Notes: a model not told the origin generated them from the sequence alone. 43,844 nucleotides of DNA from Candidatus Aceula meridiana (GCA_030765185.1 JAVCDE010000022.1:1-43844), one strand, 5' to 3'. Positions 15,047 to 24,367 are shown, counted from the stretch's first letter. Numbers and translations: made by a program.

Positions 15047-18000
15047 TTAACCATGACGCTCCTCCAACAAGGCTAGCGGTTGCAGCTCTTCATAAGATTT
15101 GCTTTGCCGTTGTTGATCTTTAGGCTTATTCTCTCGATTAAGCCCTAACAACCTATAAAAATCCGTGACAGGAATGATGCTGATAATCACCGGCACTAGT
15201 CCTTGGATATTTCGAAAGCCTTCAACTGTCATCCCTTCAGGCAGGTTAAATTGAACTGAGGAAGAACCTGTGGATTCAACGTTCATATTTTTAGCATTAA
15301 AGTCAATACCACCAACAACATCACTTTTAGAGTCTATATTTGATGATGAAATCTGAGTATCACCGATACCATTAGAAAAGTCATTATTTATTAAATTTTT
15401 CATTGCTTTGTCACTTGGATTAATCGTAAAAAATAAAAAACCATTTTTATCATAATTCGTAACAGAAAACCCTTCTACGGTAGAAGAAAATGCGATCTTT
15501 GGCTTGGCTGCTTCTGTTTGAATTATTCTAAAATGATAACCGTCTATTACTTTCGCATTTTTTTCATCTCTTACAACCAACCTTCCAGCACTATTCTTTT
15601 CAATAAAATAACGGGTAATTTTAAAAACTTCTTCTGAATCGGCTATTTGTGCAAAAACCAATTCCCTGACTTCATTCTCTTCTAAATTAAGATCCTCTCT
15701 AAATCCAGACTCCTTAAACCTTAAGGACTGCAAGCTTCTAAGCATTTCATAAAAATTAGGATCATCTGAAAAATCAGAGGCCACGTTAATAGTATTCACA
15801 GCAAACCCTTCTTTCCTCTGAGCAGAGATCTCTAAAATCTTTTTTGCTTTCCACTGAAGATCTTCAGAAAAATCTTTTTTAAAGATCTCCCTAAACAAAT
15901 CACGTCTGTCAGCTAATAATGCTGCAATAAAATTAAAAGCGGCATTACTCATATCATTTCTACCAAGCCGAGAAAGTATTTGGCAATAATTATCAAAATT
16001 TGAAGAAAGAAAGGCTATCGGACTTTCTTCTAATATCTCCCTATCTGTCTTAAATATTTTTTCCTTCAGGATAACCTTAAGCCAAAATGAACCTGGCTTA
16101 GAACTATCTTGTGCGCTTATATGGATATCACCAGAACTATCCATAGAAAAAGAAAAATTTGCATCGCCAATAGTGAGATTCTTATCTACATAAAGTTCAA
16201 CATTGTCTATGCGCGATTCTTCACTGTCATTTTTTGTACTACGAAGAATTACTGCCCCATTAGCAAAGAAATCTTTTCGAAGAAAAGCATCTCTTTTTAA
16301 AAATACTTCATCTTGACCCTGTTGAGGATCACTCCTTAAAATTATAGAATTGGCTCCACTGTCTATAATTTTAATAAAATTTATCTCCAGCGATCCACTT
16401 TGAGGAATCTTGTGAATTTTACCATCAAAAAGAACATTTACTAAATCTTTTTCATCTCTCCATAGCGACAAAACAGACGACTTCTTATCAATTTTAAGCT
16501 GCAACATGACACCTAATGGTCCCCTCTCAAAACTGCAAGATGTTGGTCGAAATTCATCTAGCTGTAAATAACTCTGGTCAATTTTCGTAGCAACGGTTGT
16601 CTGCGAACCAGCGACTTTTTTTGCGATCCTATTAGCTTCCAGTTGAAGCTCTTTAAGACCTTTACTGTAAATCTCTATCTTTGAAAACATCTCATCTATC
16701 CTCTCTGGCGAAAAATCAGAAGTCGAATCAAAGGAAGGCAGCGTATCAGAAAGTTTATTAACAACTTTCAATACTTGCAAATCGGTAAAATCCCCCATGG
16801 CAAAACTTGAATATTGCTCTTGAAAAAAAGGTAACCCTTCAGAAATCTCCTTAATAATCTTAATTATTCCATCAATATCAGCAACTTTAGCCATAACAGC
16901 ATTTATCCTTTTTTCACTATCGACACTCTTAACACCTTGAATCTCATCAATAAGCAACATAAATGTTTTTAACTTTTCTTTTACTTGTTCTATAGTGATG
17001 CTCTGAAAGAGTTGTGGCATCTCAACCTCGTTCAAACTTTCAATATAAGGATATGGGAGATCAAGACCTTTTTTATTAGGTTTTTTATAGTGAGGCAGGC
17101 TATTAATCGCACTTGGGTTATCAATCTCATAGATGATATTATAATTCTCTGTTAGAGGATCGGTGGATTCCTCCCTCCTAATCATCTTTTCAACATTCTC
17201 CTGTAACTCTGTTAGCTTTTTACTACAATCCTGCATCTTTAAAAATATATTATCCCATTCGCCTGGTTTAAGCTCATGAAAAAGCTCTTGATCAAAAGGA
17301 ATTTCGGGCAAATTACCAATAGCTTTAACAATAAACCTTAATATGTTTTCATCACCGTTGGTCCTGGTTAGCATAATCTTCATATACGCTTCCATCGTTG
17401 GAGGAAATTCTCGAAAAATTTGCTCAATGGTTGCAACCATACCTTTGAAGTCCGTTTTTGTAGCCAAAACATTTTCTATCAAAATCAATCTATCGGGATC
17501 ATTCTTATTGCCTCGAAACTCGTCAACAAGAAGCATAAACTCTTTTAGTTCTTTTTTTGCCTGACCTACAGTAAGTGTCGAAGAAGCTGATGCACTCATG
17601 GCATTATCAAAAACCGGAATTTCGGTCACATCTTGAGCATATTCTGGACTTTCAACCTTAAATGCAACAACATAGGTTGTTGCATTTTTTTTCGAACTAT
17701 TTGCATATTCATATACTAATTGGGTAGGTTTCGCCATATTATTAAAAACATTGCCTAGATCCATCACGGTCACTCCTCCCGCAAAATACTTTCTAGGAAC
17801 AGTTACCTTTGTGTAAGGATCATACTCAACCTTGATCATATCGAAAACGCCTTTTTTAAAGGTTTTCAGATACTGAGCATAAATCTTTTCAGTAGCATCT
17901 TTATTTGAAAGATCAATGCCTTTGACTTTCTTTTGATCACTGTAGACTTTATTGAGAATGGAATCTTTTAAATTAGTCTTATACCAGTAGCTTAGAATAA

Positions 18001-18808
18001 TAGAGTTATAAATCTGCCTGAGTTGGGCAAAGTTCTTACCTTCATTAACTTCTTTTTTAAGAGCAGGAATAATGATTTCACGAACAATTTGAGAAGCAAA
18101 GCTATTAGGTTTTTCGGAGTTCGGCTTTTGGAATTCGTTATTTTTTGGATCCCGCGAATGCGTTAGCGCAACATAATCTTCTTCTAGCATAACTTTTAAT
18201 TTACTTTCCACCACAAACGCCCTATCATCCTTAACATAAACCTCTGCCTTATCCGGCATAATCCAAACCTTATTAAAGGTATCAACAGGAATATCTGTTG
18301 TCCCATATTTTTCATAGGCTTTCTTATAAATCTTAGACCAGAATTCTTTTCCAAGATCCGAGTCGGGATTAGTTAAAGAAGCTGTTATTTGCTTTAGAAG
18401 ATAGTCCTGAGCAAGCATATCGCGACCCATCTCTGTAGAACCAAGGGCATCGGGAACGATACGGTCTCTTTCGTAAGGAGATAAGTTGACCCAAAGGTCA
18501 TTTTCGGGAAGAGTCAGGCTGGCTAAAAAATAGCGGATAAGTTTTTCAGATTCTTTCTTTAAATCATCCCCTTGAAGGCCTGTGTCACCACTATCTACAA
18601 TAAAATCAAACTGAAAAGGATTATCCGGATAAACGCGAATACCGCGGACTAAAGTTGGGGTAAATGCAGGGCTTAAAGAGACTGATGACCCAGCAGTAGG
18701 TAAACCCAAAAGGCCCACGCCTTGAGCAAAAACTTGGATTGGCAAGACTGTTTGGGTTAAAAAACACCCAAGAAGCAAAAAAACTATAAAACACCGCGCT
18801 CTTTTCAT
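15047..18808 (-). CDS. Very large secreted protein, unknown function
   Basis: The 1253-residue protein starts with a signal peptide (1-29; MKRAR, hydrophobic core, cleavage after VFAQG). The first 350 residues include a striking conserved-looking block (VRGIRVYPDNPFQFDFIVDSGD, then DLWVNLSPYERDRIVPDALGSTEMGRDML), typical of a paralogous family I associate with Omnitrophota-type genomes. The middle has two weakly similar helical modules, each with a (V)K(E/K)KL-K-FMLL-DE pattern (about 415 and 635), followed by beta-rich sequence around 760-930. The C-terminus is GLNRENKPKDQQRQS-like and charged. No catalytic motif is recognised. It has its own promoter at 18847-18876. Confidence 0.8.
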   Translation of the reverse strand: MKRARCFIVFLLLGCFLTQTVLPIQVFAQGVGLLGLPTAGSSVSLSPAFTPTLVRGIRVYPDNPFQFDFIVDSGDTGLQGDDLKKESEKLIRYFLASLTLPENDLWVNLSPYERDRIVPDALGSTEMGRDMLAQDYLLKQITASLTNPDSDLGKEFWSKIYKKAYEKYGTTDIPVDTFNKVWIMPDKAEVYVKDDRAFVVESKLKVMLEEDYVALTHSRDPKNNEFQKPNSEKPNSFASQIVREIIIPALKKEVNEGKNFAQLRQIYNSIILSYWYKTNLKDSILNKVYSDQKKVKGIDLSNKDATEKIYAQYLKTFKKGVFDMIKVEYDPYTKVTVPRKYFAGGVTVMDLGNVFNNMAKPTQLVYEYANSSKKNATTYVVAFKVESPEYAQDVTEIPVFDNAMSASASSTLTVGQAKKELKEFMLLVDEFRGNKNDPDRLILIENVLATKTDFKGMVATIEQIFREFPPTMEAYMKIMLTRTNGDENILRFIVKAIGNLPEIPFDQELFHELKPGEWDNIFLKMQDCSKKLTELQENVEKMIRREESTDPLTENYNIIYEIDNPSAINSLPHYKKPNKKGLDLPYPYIESLNEVEMPQLFQSITIEQVKEKLKTFMLLIDEIQGVKSVDSEKRINAVMAKVADIDGIIKIIKEISEGLPFFQEQYSSFAMGDFTDLQVLKVVNKLSDTLPSFDSTSDFSPERIDEMFSKIEIYSKGLKELQLEANRIAKKVAGSQTTVATKIDQSYLQLDEFRPTSCSFERGPLGVMLQLKIDKKSSVLSLWRDEKDLVNVLFDGKIHKIPQSGSLEINFIKIIDSGANSIILRSDPQQGQDEVFLKRDAFLRKDFFANGAVILRSTKNDSEESRIDNVELYVDKNLTIGDANFSFSMDSSGDIHISAQDSSKPGSFWLKVILKEKIFKTDREILEESPIAFLSSNFDNYCQILSRLGRNDMSNAAFNFIAALLADRRDLFREIFKKDFSEDLQWKAKKILEISAQRKEGFAVNTINVASDFSDDPNFYEMLRSLQSLRFKESGFREDLNLEENEVRELVFAQIADSEEVFKITRYFIEKNSAGRLVVRDEKNAKVIDGYHFRIIQTEAAKPKIAFSSTVEGFSVTNYDKNGFLFFTINPSDKAMKNLINNDFSNGIGDTQISSSNIDSKSDVVGGIDFNAKNMNVESTGSSSVQFNLPEGMTVEGFRNIQGLVPVIISIIPVTDFYRLLGLNRENKPKDQQRQSKSYEELQPLALLEERHG

Positions 18809-18846
18809 GTTAGCCCGTTACCTTATAAAAGAATTAGTATTATTAA

Positions 18847-18876
18847 AAGTATACAATACAAATGGAAGTTTTGCCA
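18847..18876 (-). promoter_or_regulatory. Promoter of the 1253-residue protein gene
   Basis: The -35 box TTGGCA (18871-18876) and the -10 box TATACT (18847-18852) are 18 bp apart, with the -10 about 38 bp upstream of ATG 18808. The 18877-19033 stretch up to the DUF2924 gene shows no further gene. Confidence 0.65.
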
Positions 18877-19033
18877 AAAAACTGAGCACAGGGTCAAAGC
18901 ATCTAATCAACTTGACTTATCTCAAATCGTATGGCCATATGTGTAGTAACGAGTTCCGAACCCTTTGGTTTTCGGGACAAAGATTGGGATAAGGAAGTCT
19001 AATAAATCCCCAAACCTTAAAGGAGATCGCAAT

Positions 19034-19495
19034 ATGAGCGAAAGCACCATTGCTGAAATAATGAAATTAAAAAAAATGCCTTTAGACGAATTGCAGAAAA
19101 AATACAAAGAGGTTTTTGAGAGCAAAGAAATGCCTTCCAGCAACAAGGTCCTTCTCTGGCGAAAAATAGCCTACCGCCTACAAGAACTTGAATATGGCGG
19201 TCTGTCTAATGACACCAAAAATAGAATTAACGAACTTATTGAGCGATATGACCCGATCAATAACAAGATGCTCCGGCCTCAAAAAGCGCTAAATAAAGTT
19301 AAGGGCGCCGGACGGGATACGCGACTCCCCATTCCCGGGGCAATCATAAGGAAGGAATACAAAGGTCAGATTCTAGAAGTCAAGGTACTTGAAAAAGGCT
19401 TCGAATATCAGGGCCAAGCCTATCGCACTCTCTCCGCAGTCGCTACGGCAGTGACTGGGATTCATTGGAACGGATACCTATTCTTTAAGCCATGA
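19034..19495 (+). CDS. DUF2924 family protein, partner of the serine recombinase
   Basis: The 153-residue protein starts at ATG 19034, 6 nt after AAAGGAGATC. An N-terminal helical half (1-80, with ELQKKYKEVF and LLWRKIAYRLQELEYGGLS) is followed by a basic linker and a C-terminal small beta domain (PIPGAIIRKEYKGQILEVKVLEKGFEYQGQAYRTLSAVATAVTGIHWNGYLFF). This matches DUF2924, found next to large serine recombinases in phage-like islands. Its role is unclear; the C-terminal domain looks DNA-binding. It overlaps the recombinase by 4 bp (ATGA), so the two are translationally coupled. With the recombinase it is one of only two real genes on the plus strand. Confidence 0.88.
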   Translation: MSESTIAEIMKLKKMPLDELQKKYKEVFESKEMPSSNKVLLWRKIAYRLQELEYGGLSNDTKNRINELIERYDPINNKMLRPQKALNKVKGAGRDTRLPIPGAIIRKEYKGQILEVKVLEKGFEYQGQAYRTLSAVATAVTGIHWNGYLFFKP

Positions 19496-21144
19496 CAACC
19501 GAACCTGAACAGAAAAAGCACCTGGTATGCGCCATCTACACCCGCAAATCCTCCTCTGAAGGATTGGATCAAGAATTTAGTTCCCTCGATAACCAACGTG
19601 AATCTGCCGAAAACTACATCAAAAGCCAACAACATGAAGGCTGGACAGCTTCTCCAGAATTATATGATGATGGCGGATGCACAGGCGCTAACATTGAACG
19701 ACCCGGGCTTCAAAAACTACTGAATGATATAAAAGCAGGAAAGATAAACTGTGTCGTTGTCTATAAAGTTGATAGGCTTTCCCGCTCTCTTCTTGATTTC
19801 AGCCAACTGCTAGAATTCTTTGATAAACATAATGTAGTCTTTGTTTCAATTACCCAACATTTCAATACCAATACCTCCATGGGACGATTGACGCTCAACA
19901 TCCTGCTTTCATTCGCTCAATTCGAACGTGAAATCATCAGCGAGCGCACGAAAGACAAGCTTAGTGCCGCTCGTAAGCGCGGGCAATGGCTAGGTGGACA
20001 CCCGCCATTCGGCTATATGCGAAACCCTCTTGAGAAACGTAAAATTATTATCAATCCTGAAGAAGTCGACATGGTACGCAAGGTCTACTCTCTTTACCTT
20101 AAGAAAAACTCCGCGCTCGAAGTCACCCAAACAATCAATGCTACCGGCTATCGCACACCTTCTTGGCTAACAAAAACTGGCAGAACCTTTGGAAATAAAA
20201 AATTCAGCATTGTAACTGTTGTCCGTATACTCAAGAATCATACCTACGTCGGCAAGGTTAATTACCAAGGAAATATCTATGACGGGCTTCAGCCGGCCAT
20301 AGTCGATGAAGAAACATTCAACAAGGTCCAGGAACGGATTGCTCATCACCGTCGTGATCGAAAACCCTACAAAAATAAAGATTGTTCGGGGCTTTTATCC
20401 AAAATCCTTAAATGTAAGTCCTGCGGTAGCGCCATGGTCCATACCTATACCTTGAAGAAAAAGCGCCATAAGTACCGATATTACCTTTGCTCGAATGCCC
20501 AGAAACGCGGCTACTCAGAATGCCCCGTCCGCTATGTTAACGCACAGCAGATGGAGGATCGAATCATACAGATATTGCGCGGTGAGGTTAACAATTTTAA
20601 AAGTTCACCGCACAAAACAGAAGTCGAAGCCGTCCTCTCACCTATTTGGGATTCACTGTTCTTTGAGGAAAAAAGAAAAATCCTGCAAACGCTCATCAAA
20701 ATAGCTGACTATGATTCAACAACAAAAAGAATCGGCATGATTCTAAACGGGTCAACCGAACGAATGGAATTTGATTCAAACATCAAGAAAATCTACGCCC
20801 GAGAGCGTGACTCAAAAAAACGTCTTCTTAGCAAAGAACCTCCGATAAGAAGATTTCTGCTCCTTGCCCACCATTTAAACAACCATCTTGTTGAAGGAAA
20901 AATAAAAGACCTGAGGCAGGCAGCTGCTTGGTTAGGCTTCGATCAATCAAGACTTAGCCACATCCTTGGACTTTTGCACCTATCACCATCAATCCAAGCA
21001 GAGATAATGACAGATAATTCTCCGATCCTCGACTCTATCCCCGAATACAAGCTCCGCGATCTCTCTTCTGAGTCGGACTGGTCTAAACAGGCCATCCAAT
21101 GGCAAGAGATTAAAAGCTCTCTCCTCTTAAGCCTAAAAGCGTAA
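19492..21144 (+). CDS. Large serine recombinase
   Basis: This is a 550-residue site-specific recombinase or integrase. The catalytic resolvase domain (about 10-160) has YTRKSSSEG with the nucleophile Ser20, the KVDRLSRSLLDF motif and the FAQFEREIISERTKDKL helix. A recombinase domain follows (about 170-290), then a zinc ribbon with CKSCG ... YLCSN ... ECPVRY cysteines. A C-terminal region ends with a helix-turn-helix-like stretch (DLRQAAAWLGFDQSRLSHILGLL). It is full length with no frameshift. No cargo genes lie beside it, so the element is either minimal or a remnant. The opposite orientation to all neighbours supports acquisition by transfer. Confidence 0.95.
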   Translation: MTTEPEQKKHLVCAIYTRKSSSEGLDQEFSSLDNQRESAENYIKSQQHEGWTASPELYDDGGCTGANIERPGLQKLLNDIKAGKINCVVVYKVDRLSRSLLDFSQLLEFFDKHNVVFVSITQHFNTNTSMGRLTLNILLSFAQFEREIISERTKDKLSAARKRGQWLGGHPPFGYMRNPLEKRKIIINPEEVDMVRKVYSLYLKKNSALEVTQTINATGYRTPSWLTKTGRTFGNKKFSIVTVVRILKNHTYVGKVNYQGNIYDGLQPAIVDEETFNKVQERIAHHRRDRKPYKNKDCSGLLSKILKCKSCGSAMVHTYTLKKKRHKYRYYLCSNAQKRGYSECPVRYVNAQQMEDRIIQILRGEVNNFKSSPHKTEVEAVLSPIWDSLFFEEKRKILQTLIKIADYDSTTKRIGMILNGSTERMEFDSNIKKIYARERDSKKRLLSKEPPIRRFLLLAHHLNNHLVEGKIKDLRQAAAWLGFDQSRLSHILGLLHLSPSIQAEIMTDNSPILDSIPEYKLRDLSSESDWSKQAIQWQEIKSSLLLSLKA

Positions 21145-21145
21145 T

Positions 21146-21212
21146 TCCTAGTAAATGGTTTTTACAATCTTAGAAAATAGCGCTATATCGCCTTGATATT
21201 CATTTACTAGGA
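21146..21212. repeat. 12-bp inverted repeat just after the recombinase gene
   Basis: TCCTAGTAAATG (21146-21157) and CATTTACTAGGA (21201-21212) are perfectly complementary and start 2 bp past the recombinase stop, with a 43-bp loop. It could be a recombinase binding or crossover site, an element end or a terminator. A matching copy was not seen left of the DUF2924 gene. The remaining 21213-21432 shows no gene. Confidence 0.5.
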
Positions 21213-21432
21213 CTCCTTTACTAAGCCGCCATATAGAGATAAAGAGATACCTTCACGACGATTCCCGAGCAACTCGTTGATCTCTGCTAATCCGGGTTGA
21301 AATGATCTGGAACATCGAAAAAAAATAATGCGGTAAGTGTTTGACACATGCGGACATAAAGAAAACTCTGAACAATATCCTCGTCCAGAGCCAAAACATT
21401 CTCTCATCGCTACCCGACGAGAAAATACAAAA

Positions 21433-21521
21433 CGGAGAGGGAGAGATTCGAACTCTCGAGCCACCTTACAGTAGCCACACGCTTTCCAAGCGTGCGCTTT
21501 CAACCACTCAGCCACCTCTCC
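21433..21521 (-). tRNA. tRNA-Ser(GGA)
   Basis: Class II tRNA. The acceptor is GGAGAGG/CCTCTCC, the anticodon arm is CACGC-TTGGAAA-GCGTG with anticodon GGA, there is a long variable arm, and the T arm is GAGAG TTCGAAT CTCTC. After the discriminator G the gene reads TTT, so CCA is not encoded and must be added, unlike tRNA-Asn, tRNA-Ser(GCT) and tRNA-Arg here. Confidence 0.96.
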
Positions 21522-21536
21522 TTATTTCAGCTATCT

Positions 21537-21572
21537 AAAAATAAAGGTGTAGATATACTATTATCTACACCT
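21537..21572 (-). terminator. Terminator-like hairpin between the 97-residue gene and tRNA-Ser(GGA)
   Basis: On the minus strand AGGTGTAGATA / TATCTACACCT (11-bp perfect stem, 6-nt loop) is followed by TTATTTTTA. It would end the 97-residue protein transcript. Its base AGGTG equals nt 5-9 of the downstream tRNA-Ser, and its CACCT arm could pair with the tRNA itself, a reduced form of the repeat layout seen at three other tRNAs. Confidence 0.7.
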
Positions 21573-21598
21573 GGACAACATTATAAAAAGTCATATTC

Positions 21599-21892
21599 TT
21601 AATTCTTGAAAAGAATCAGGACAAAAGAAAATACTGCAATAAAAATTCCAGCCATAACACCGTGCTTGCGGTCTTTTGTTATAACTTTATCTAAAATATA
21701 AATTGCTTTAAGCTCAATCTTCGGCAGTAGGCGTGTTTTTAGTCCATACTCTTTGCTCAGTGATTTATTGAGCGCGTCAAAAGCCTCCGGTGAAACCATA
21801 AGTACAATTCCAACAAAAAAACCAAAACAAGAAAAAATATAAAAAATAATATCAAGGGCCTGCTTCACTTCTAAATCAAAGAATTCAAGCAT
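21599..21892 (-). CDS. Small two-pass membrane protein, unknown function
   Basis: I do not recognise a family. The 97-residue protein has two hydrophobic helices (about 12-34, IIFYIFSCFGFFVGIVLMV; and about 77-95, GVMAGIFIAVFSFVLILF). A soluble loop between them is rich in Lys and Leu (ALNKSLSKEYGLKTRLLPK). ATG 21892 has an excellent AAAGGAGGAG site. A strong hairpin terminator follows at 21537-21572. It lies downstream of purU by 113 bp on the same strand, and I see no functional link. Confidence 0.75.
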   Translation of the reverse strand: MLEFFDLEVKQALDIIFYIFSCFGFFVGIVLMVSPEAFDALNKSLSKEYGLKTRLLPKIELKAIYILDKVITKDRKHGVMAGIFIAVFSFVLILFKN

Positions 21893-22005
21893 TTTCTCCT
21901 CCTTTAATAACTCTTTTACCTAAAGAAAGTATAGCAAATAACATCATAAATATCAATCAATTCAAAATAATTTATCAACAATCCTAATCAAATGTGAAAA
22001 GCCGT

Positions 22006-22857
22006 CTATTCAAAAACAACGGTTTTATTATTGTAACATAAGATTTTCTGATGCAAATGCCAACGCACTGCGCGGCTTAAAACAATTTTCTCAAGATCCT
22101 GTCCTTTGCGGATAAGGTCCTCTAACGAGTCTCGATGGGTTACGCGAGTTGTGTCCTGTGCAATAATAGGTCCGGCATCAAGCTCTTCAATGACATAATG
22201 GCTTGTTGCCCCAATAATCTTAACGCCTTTCTGATAGGCTTGGCGGTAAGGATCTCCGCCAACAAAAGCCGGCAAAAAAGAATGATGAATGTTAATAATT
22301 TTGCTTGGAAATTGTTGAACAAAAGAATCTGTTAATATCTGGTGGTAACGTGCCAACACAATAAGATCGACATTTTCTTTTTTTAATGCTTCAATTTGTC
22401 TTAACTCCTGATCTTCCTTATTTTCTCTGGTAACATCAAATTGTAAAAATTTAATACCGAACTCTTTGGCAATGTTCTTTGCGTCCAGATGATTACTCAC
22501 AATCAATGAAATTCGACAATTCAACTGCCCTTCTTTATGGCGCAGTAACAAATCATACAAACAATGCAAATGTTTTGAAACAAAAATAGCAATATTAAAA
22601 AGTTTATCAGAAAAATGCAACGTCCATTGCATATTAAATTTTTCAGCTAAAACATTAAATTCCCCTTTGATCTCTCCTCTGGCAACATCAAAACCATCCA
22701 AGGACCATTCGATACGCATAAAAAACGTATTTGTCTGCTCGTCGATATGCTGATCAGCACTAACAATATTTCCATTATTATTAAAAATAAAAACTGTTAC
22801 CGCGGCCGTTATTCCCTTTTGATCCGGGCACGATATTAACAATGTTGCATGCGTCAT
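22006..22857 (-). CDS. purU: Formyltetrahydrofolate deformylase
   Basis: PurU hydrolyses 10-formyl-THF to formate and THF, balancing one-carbon pools and feeding formate to PurT. The 283-residue length is standard. An N-terminal ACT domain (1-80, LISCPDQKGITAAVTVFIF) precedes the formyltransferase-like domain. That domain has LIVLARYHQILT, the IINIHHSFLPAFVGGDPYRQAY block with the catalytic His, and the GATSHYVIEELDAGPIIAQD block with the catalytic Asp. ATG 22857 follows GGAGG. It starts 25 bp after tRNA-Ser(CGA), so it may be read through from the operon above. Confidence 0.96.
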   Translation of the reverse strand: MTHATLLISCPDQKGITAAVTVFIFNNNGNIVSADQHIDEQTNTFFMRIEWSLDGFDVARGEIKGEFNVLAEKFNMQWTLHFSDKLFNIAIFVSKHLHCLYDLLLRHKEGQLNCRISLIVSNHLDAKNIAKEFGIKFLQFDVTRENKEDQELRQIEALKKENVDLIVLARYHQILTDSFVQQFPSKIINIHHSFLPAFVGGDPYRQAYQKGVKIIGATSHYVIEELDAGPIIAQDTTRVTHRDSLEDLIRKGQDLEKIVLSRAVRWHLHQKILCYNNKTVVFE

Positions 22858-22882
22858 TTTTCCTCCATCATTTTAATTTCAG

Positions 22883-22971
22883 CGGAGAGACTGGGATTTG
22901 AACCCAGGATCCCACTCACGCAGGATACCGCTTTTCGAGAGCGGCGCCTTCAACCACTCAGCCATCTCTCC
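22883..22971 (-). tRNA. tRNA-Ser(CGA), embedded in an operon
   Basis: Class II tRNA with acceptor GGAGAGA/TCTCTCC, anticodon arm CCGCT-CTCGAAA-AGCGG giving anticodon CGA, and a long variable arm. No CCA is encoded (the sequence continues CTG). Its 5' end lies only 8 nt after the HD-GYP stop and its 3' end 25 nt before purU, so it is probably cut out of a protein-coding transcript. Confidence 0.95.
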
Positions 22972-22979
22972 TTAATACT

Positions 22980-24344
22980 TTAATAATTCAGCCAAAAAGG
23001 GTTGCCATGATTCTTCTTAATTAAGCCAAGGGCAATCTTAACAATTTTAGAATCATATTTTCTTCCAGAACCTTTTTTAAGCTCAGCGATCGCTTTCTTA
23101 ATTCCTAGAGCGGCTCGATAAGGACGATGACTTGTCATCGACTCAAGAACATCACTCATAGCTAAAATTCTTGCTTCAAGCATTATCTCCTTGCCTTTAA
23201 GCTTATTTGGATAACCCGACCCATCAAGGCGCTCGTGATGTTGATAAATAATGTCTGAAAGTTTGAAGGGAAACTTCATCTCGTCAATTAGGTCATGGCA
23301 TCTTTGAACATGCTCCTGAATCAAGCTATATTCAAGAGATGTAAGCTTCCCCGGCTTTATAAGAATATCAAGAGGAACACTAATTTTGCCAAGATCATGT
23401 AAATCTGCAGCAAGCTTCAGCTTGATTAAACGATCTTCATCGAATCCAAGTTCTTTTCCAATAATCTTAGCAATGCGCCCAACGTCTCGAGCATGAGAAA
23501 ATGTATACGGGTCGCGCAATTCAAGCGCTTTATTTAAGACTGTCAAAGCGTTCATTAGCATATTAAAACGCTCCTTCTCGAAATTTGCATGCTCTGTCAT
23601 GTCTCTTGTAATCCCCATAGTTCCGACAACCTCACCTTGCCGATCAAAGATAGGAACTTTTGTTGTAATGACCTGATTCCATGTTCCATTAGGAAGTAGC
23701 GTTCGTTCAATCTTACCAACGATGGGAATCTTGCTTCTAATAACCTTCTTATCATCATCTAGCATTTTTTTTGCTTGGGCTTTAGGAAAAAAATCAAAAT
23801 CTGTTTTTCCAATAATCTGACCAGGCTTTAATCGAAATCCTTTAGCATAAAATTTATTAACACGTGTGATATGACTCCGGCGATCTTTAAAATAAATCGC
23901 ATCCGGCATTTGATCGAGAAATGACTGCAAAAAATCCATCTCCTGGATAACGCGCTCCTGCTCTTTCTGCGATGCAGAAATATCCTGCATAACCCCGTGT
24001 AAATATTTTTCCTTTTTCCCATTTTGAACAACACATGCCGAAATAGCAACCCAAACAGCTTTTTTATTCTTTCCCTTAATCGCTATTTTAAATAACTTTA
24101 TCCGCTGTTGATCTTTAAGAAGTTGCGTCCAGCGTCGATAATCCTCGGGATTTGAAAAAAGCTGACGAATTTTTATTTTAAAAAGCTCTGTCTTTATTGC
24201 GCAACCAGCCAATCGAACACAAGACTGATTAGCCTTTAAAAATCGCTCTGCTGGCGATAGGCGATATTGAAAAATTCCGATACCAAGACAATCGGCAGTT
24301 TTACTATCTAAAGATGGCAATAATTGATGCAAATCTTTTGTCAC
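22980..24344 (-). CDS. PAS-PAS-HD-GYP c-di-GMP phosphodiesterase
   Basis: The 454-residue cytosolic protein has two PAS domains (about 10-125 and 135-250) followed by an HD-GYP domain (about 265-450). The HD motif reads LHDLGK and the second signature HHERLDGSGYP (369-379) is intact. Metal and GYP residues are kept, so it should hydrolyse c-di-GMP. The second PAS segment reads YFKDRRSHITRVNKFYAKGF. The GTG start at 24344 follows GAAGGA and lies 23 bp after the TPR gene, making this the last protein gene of the ATPase/T2SS run. It may tune the PilZ-bearing GspE encoded in the same run. Confidence 0.93.
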   Translation of the reverse strand: MTKDLHQLLPSLDSKTADCLGIGIFQYRLSPAERFLKANQSCVRLAGCAIKTELFKIKIRQLFSNPEDYRRWTQLLKDQQRIKLFKIAIKGKNKKAVWVAISACVVQNGKKEKYLHGVMQDISASQKEQERVIQEMDFLQSFLDQMPDAIYFKDRRSHITRVNKFYAKGFRLKPGQIIGKTDFDFFPKAQAKKMLDDDKKVIRSKIPIVGKIERTLLPNGTWNQVITTKVPIFDRQGEVVGTMGITRDMTEHANFEKERFNMLMNALTVLNKALELRDPYTFSHARDVGRIAKIIGKELGFDEDRLIKLKLAADLHDLGKISVPLDILIKPGKLTSLEYSLIQEHVQRCHDLIDEMKFPFKLSDIIYQHHERLDGSGYPNKLKGKEIMLEARILAMSDVLESMTSHRPYRAALGIKKAIAELKKGSGRKYDSKIVKIALGLIKKNHGNPFWLNY

Positions 24345-24367
24345 GTTTCCTTCTTTCTTTTTTTGGC

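Noticed and set aside
21207-21515. Minus-strand reading frame beginning MAEWLKAHAWKAC
   Set aside because: It is the tRNA-Ser(GGA) gene read as protein, a known false gene.
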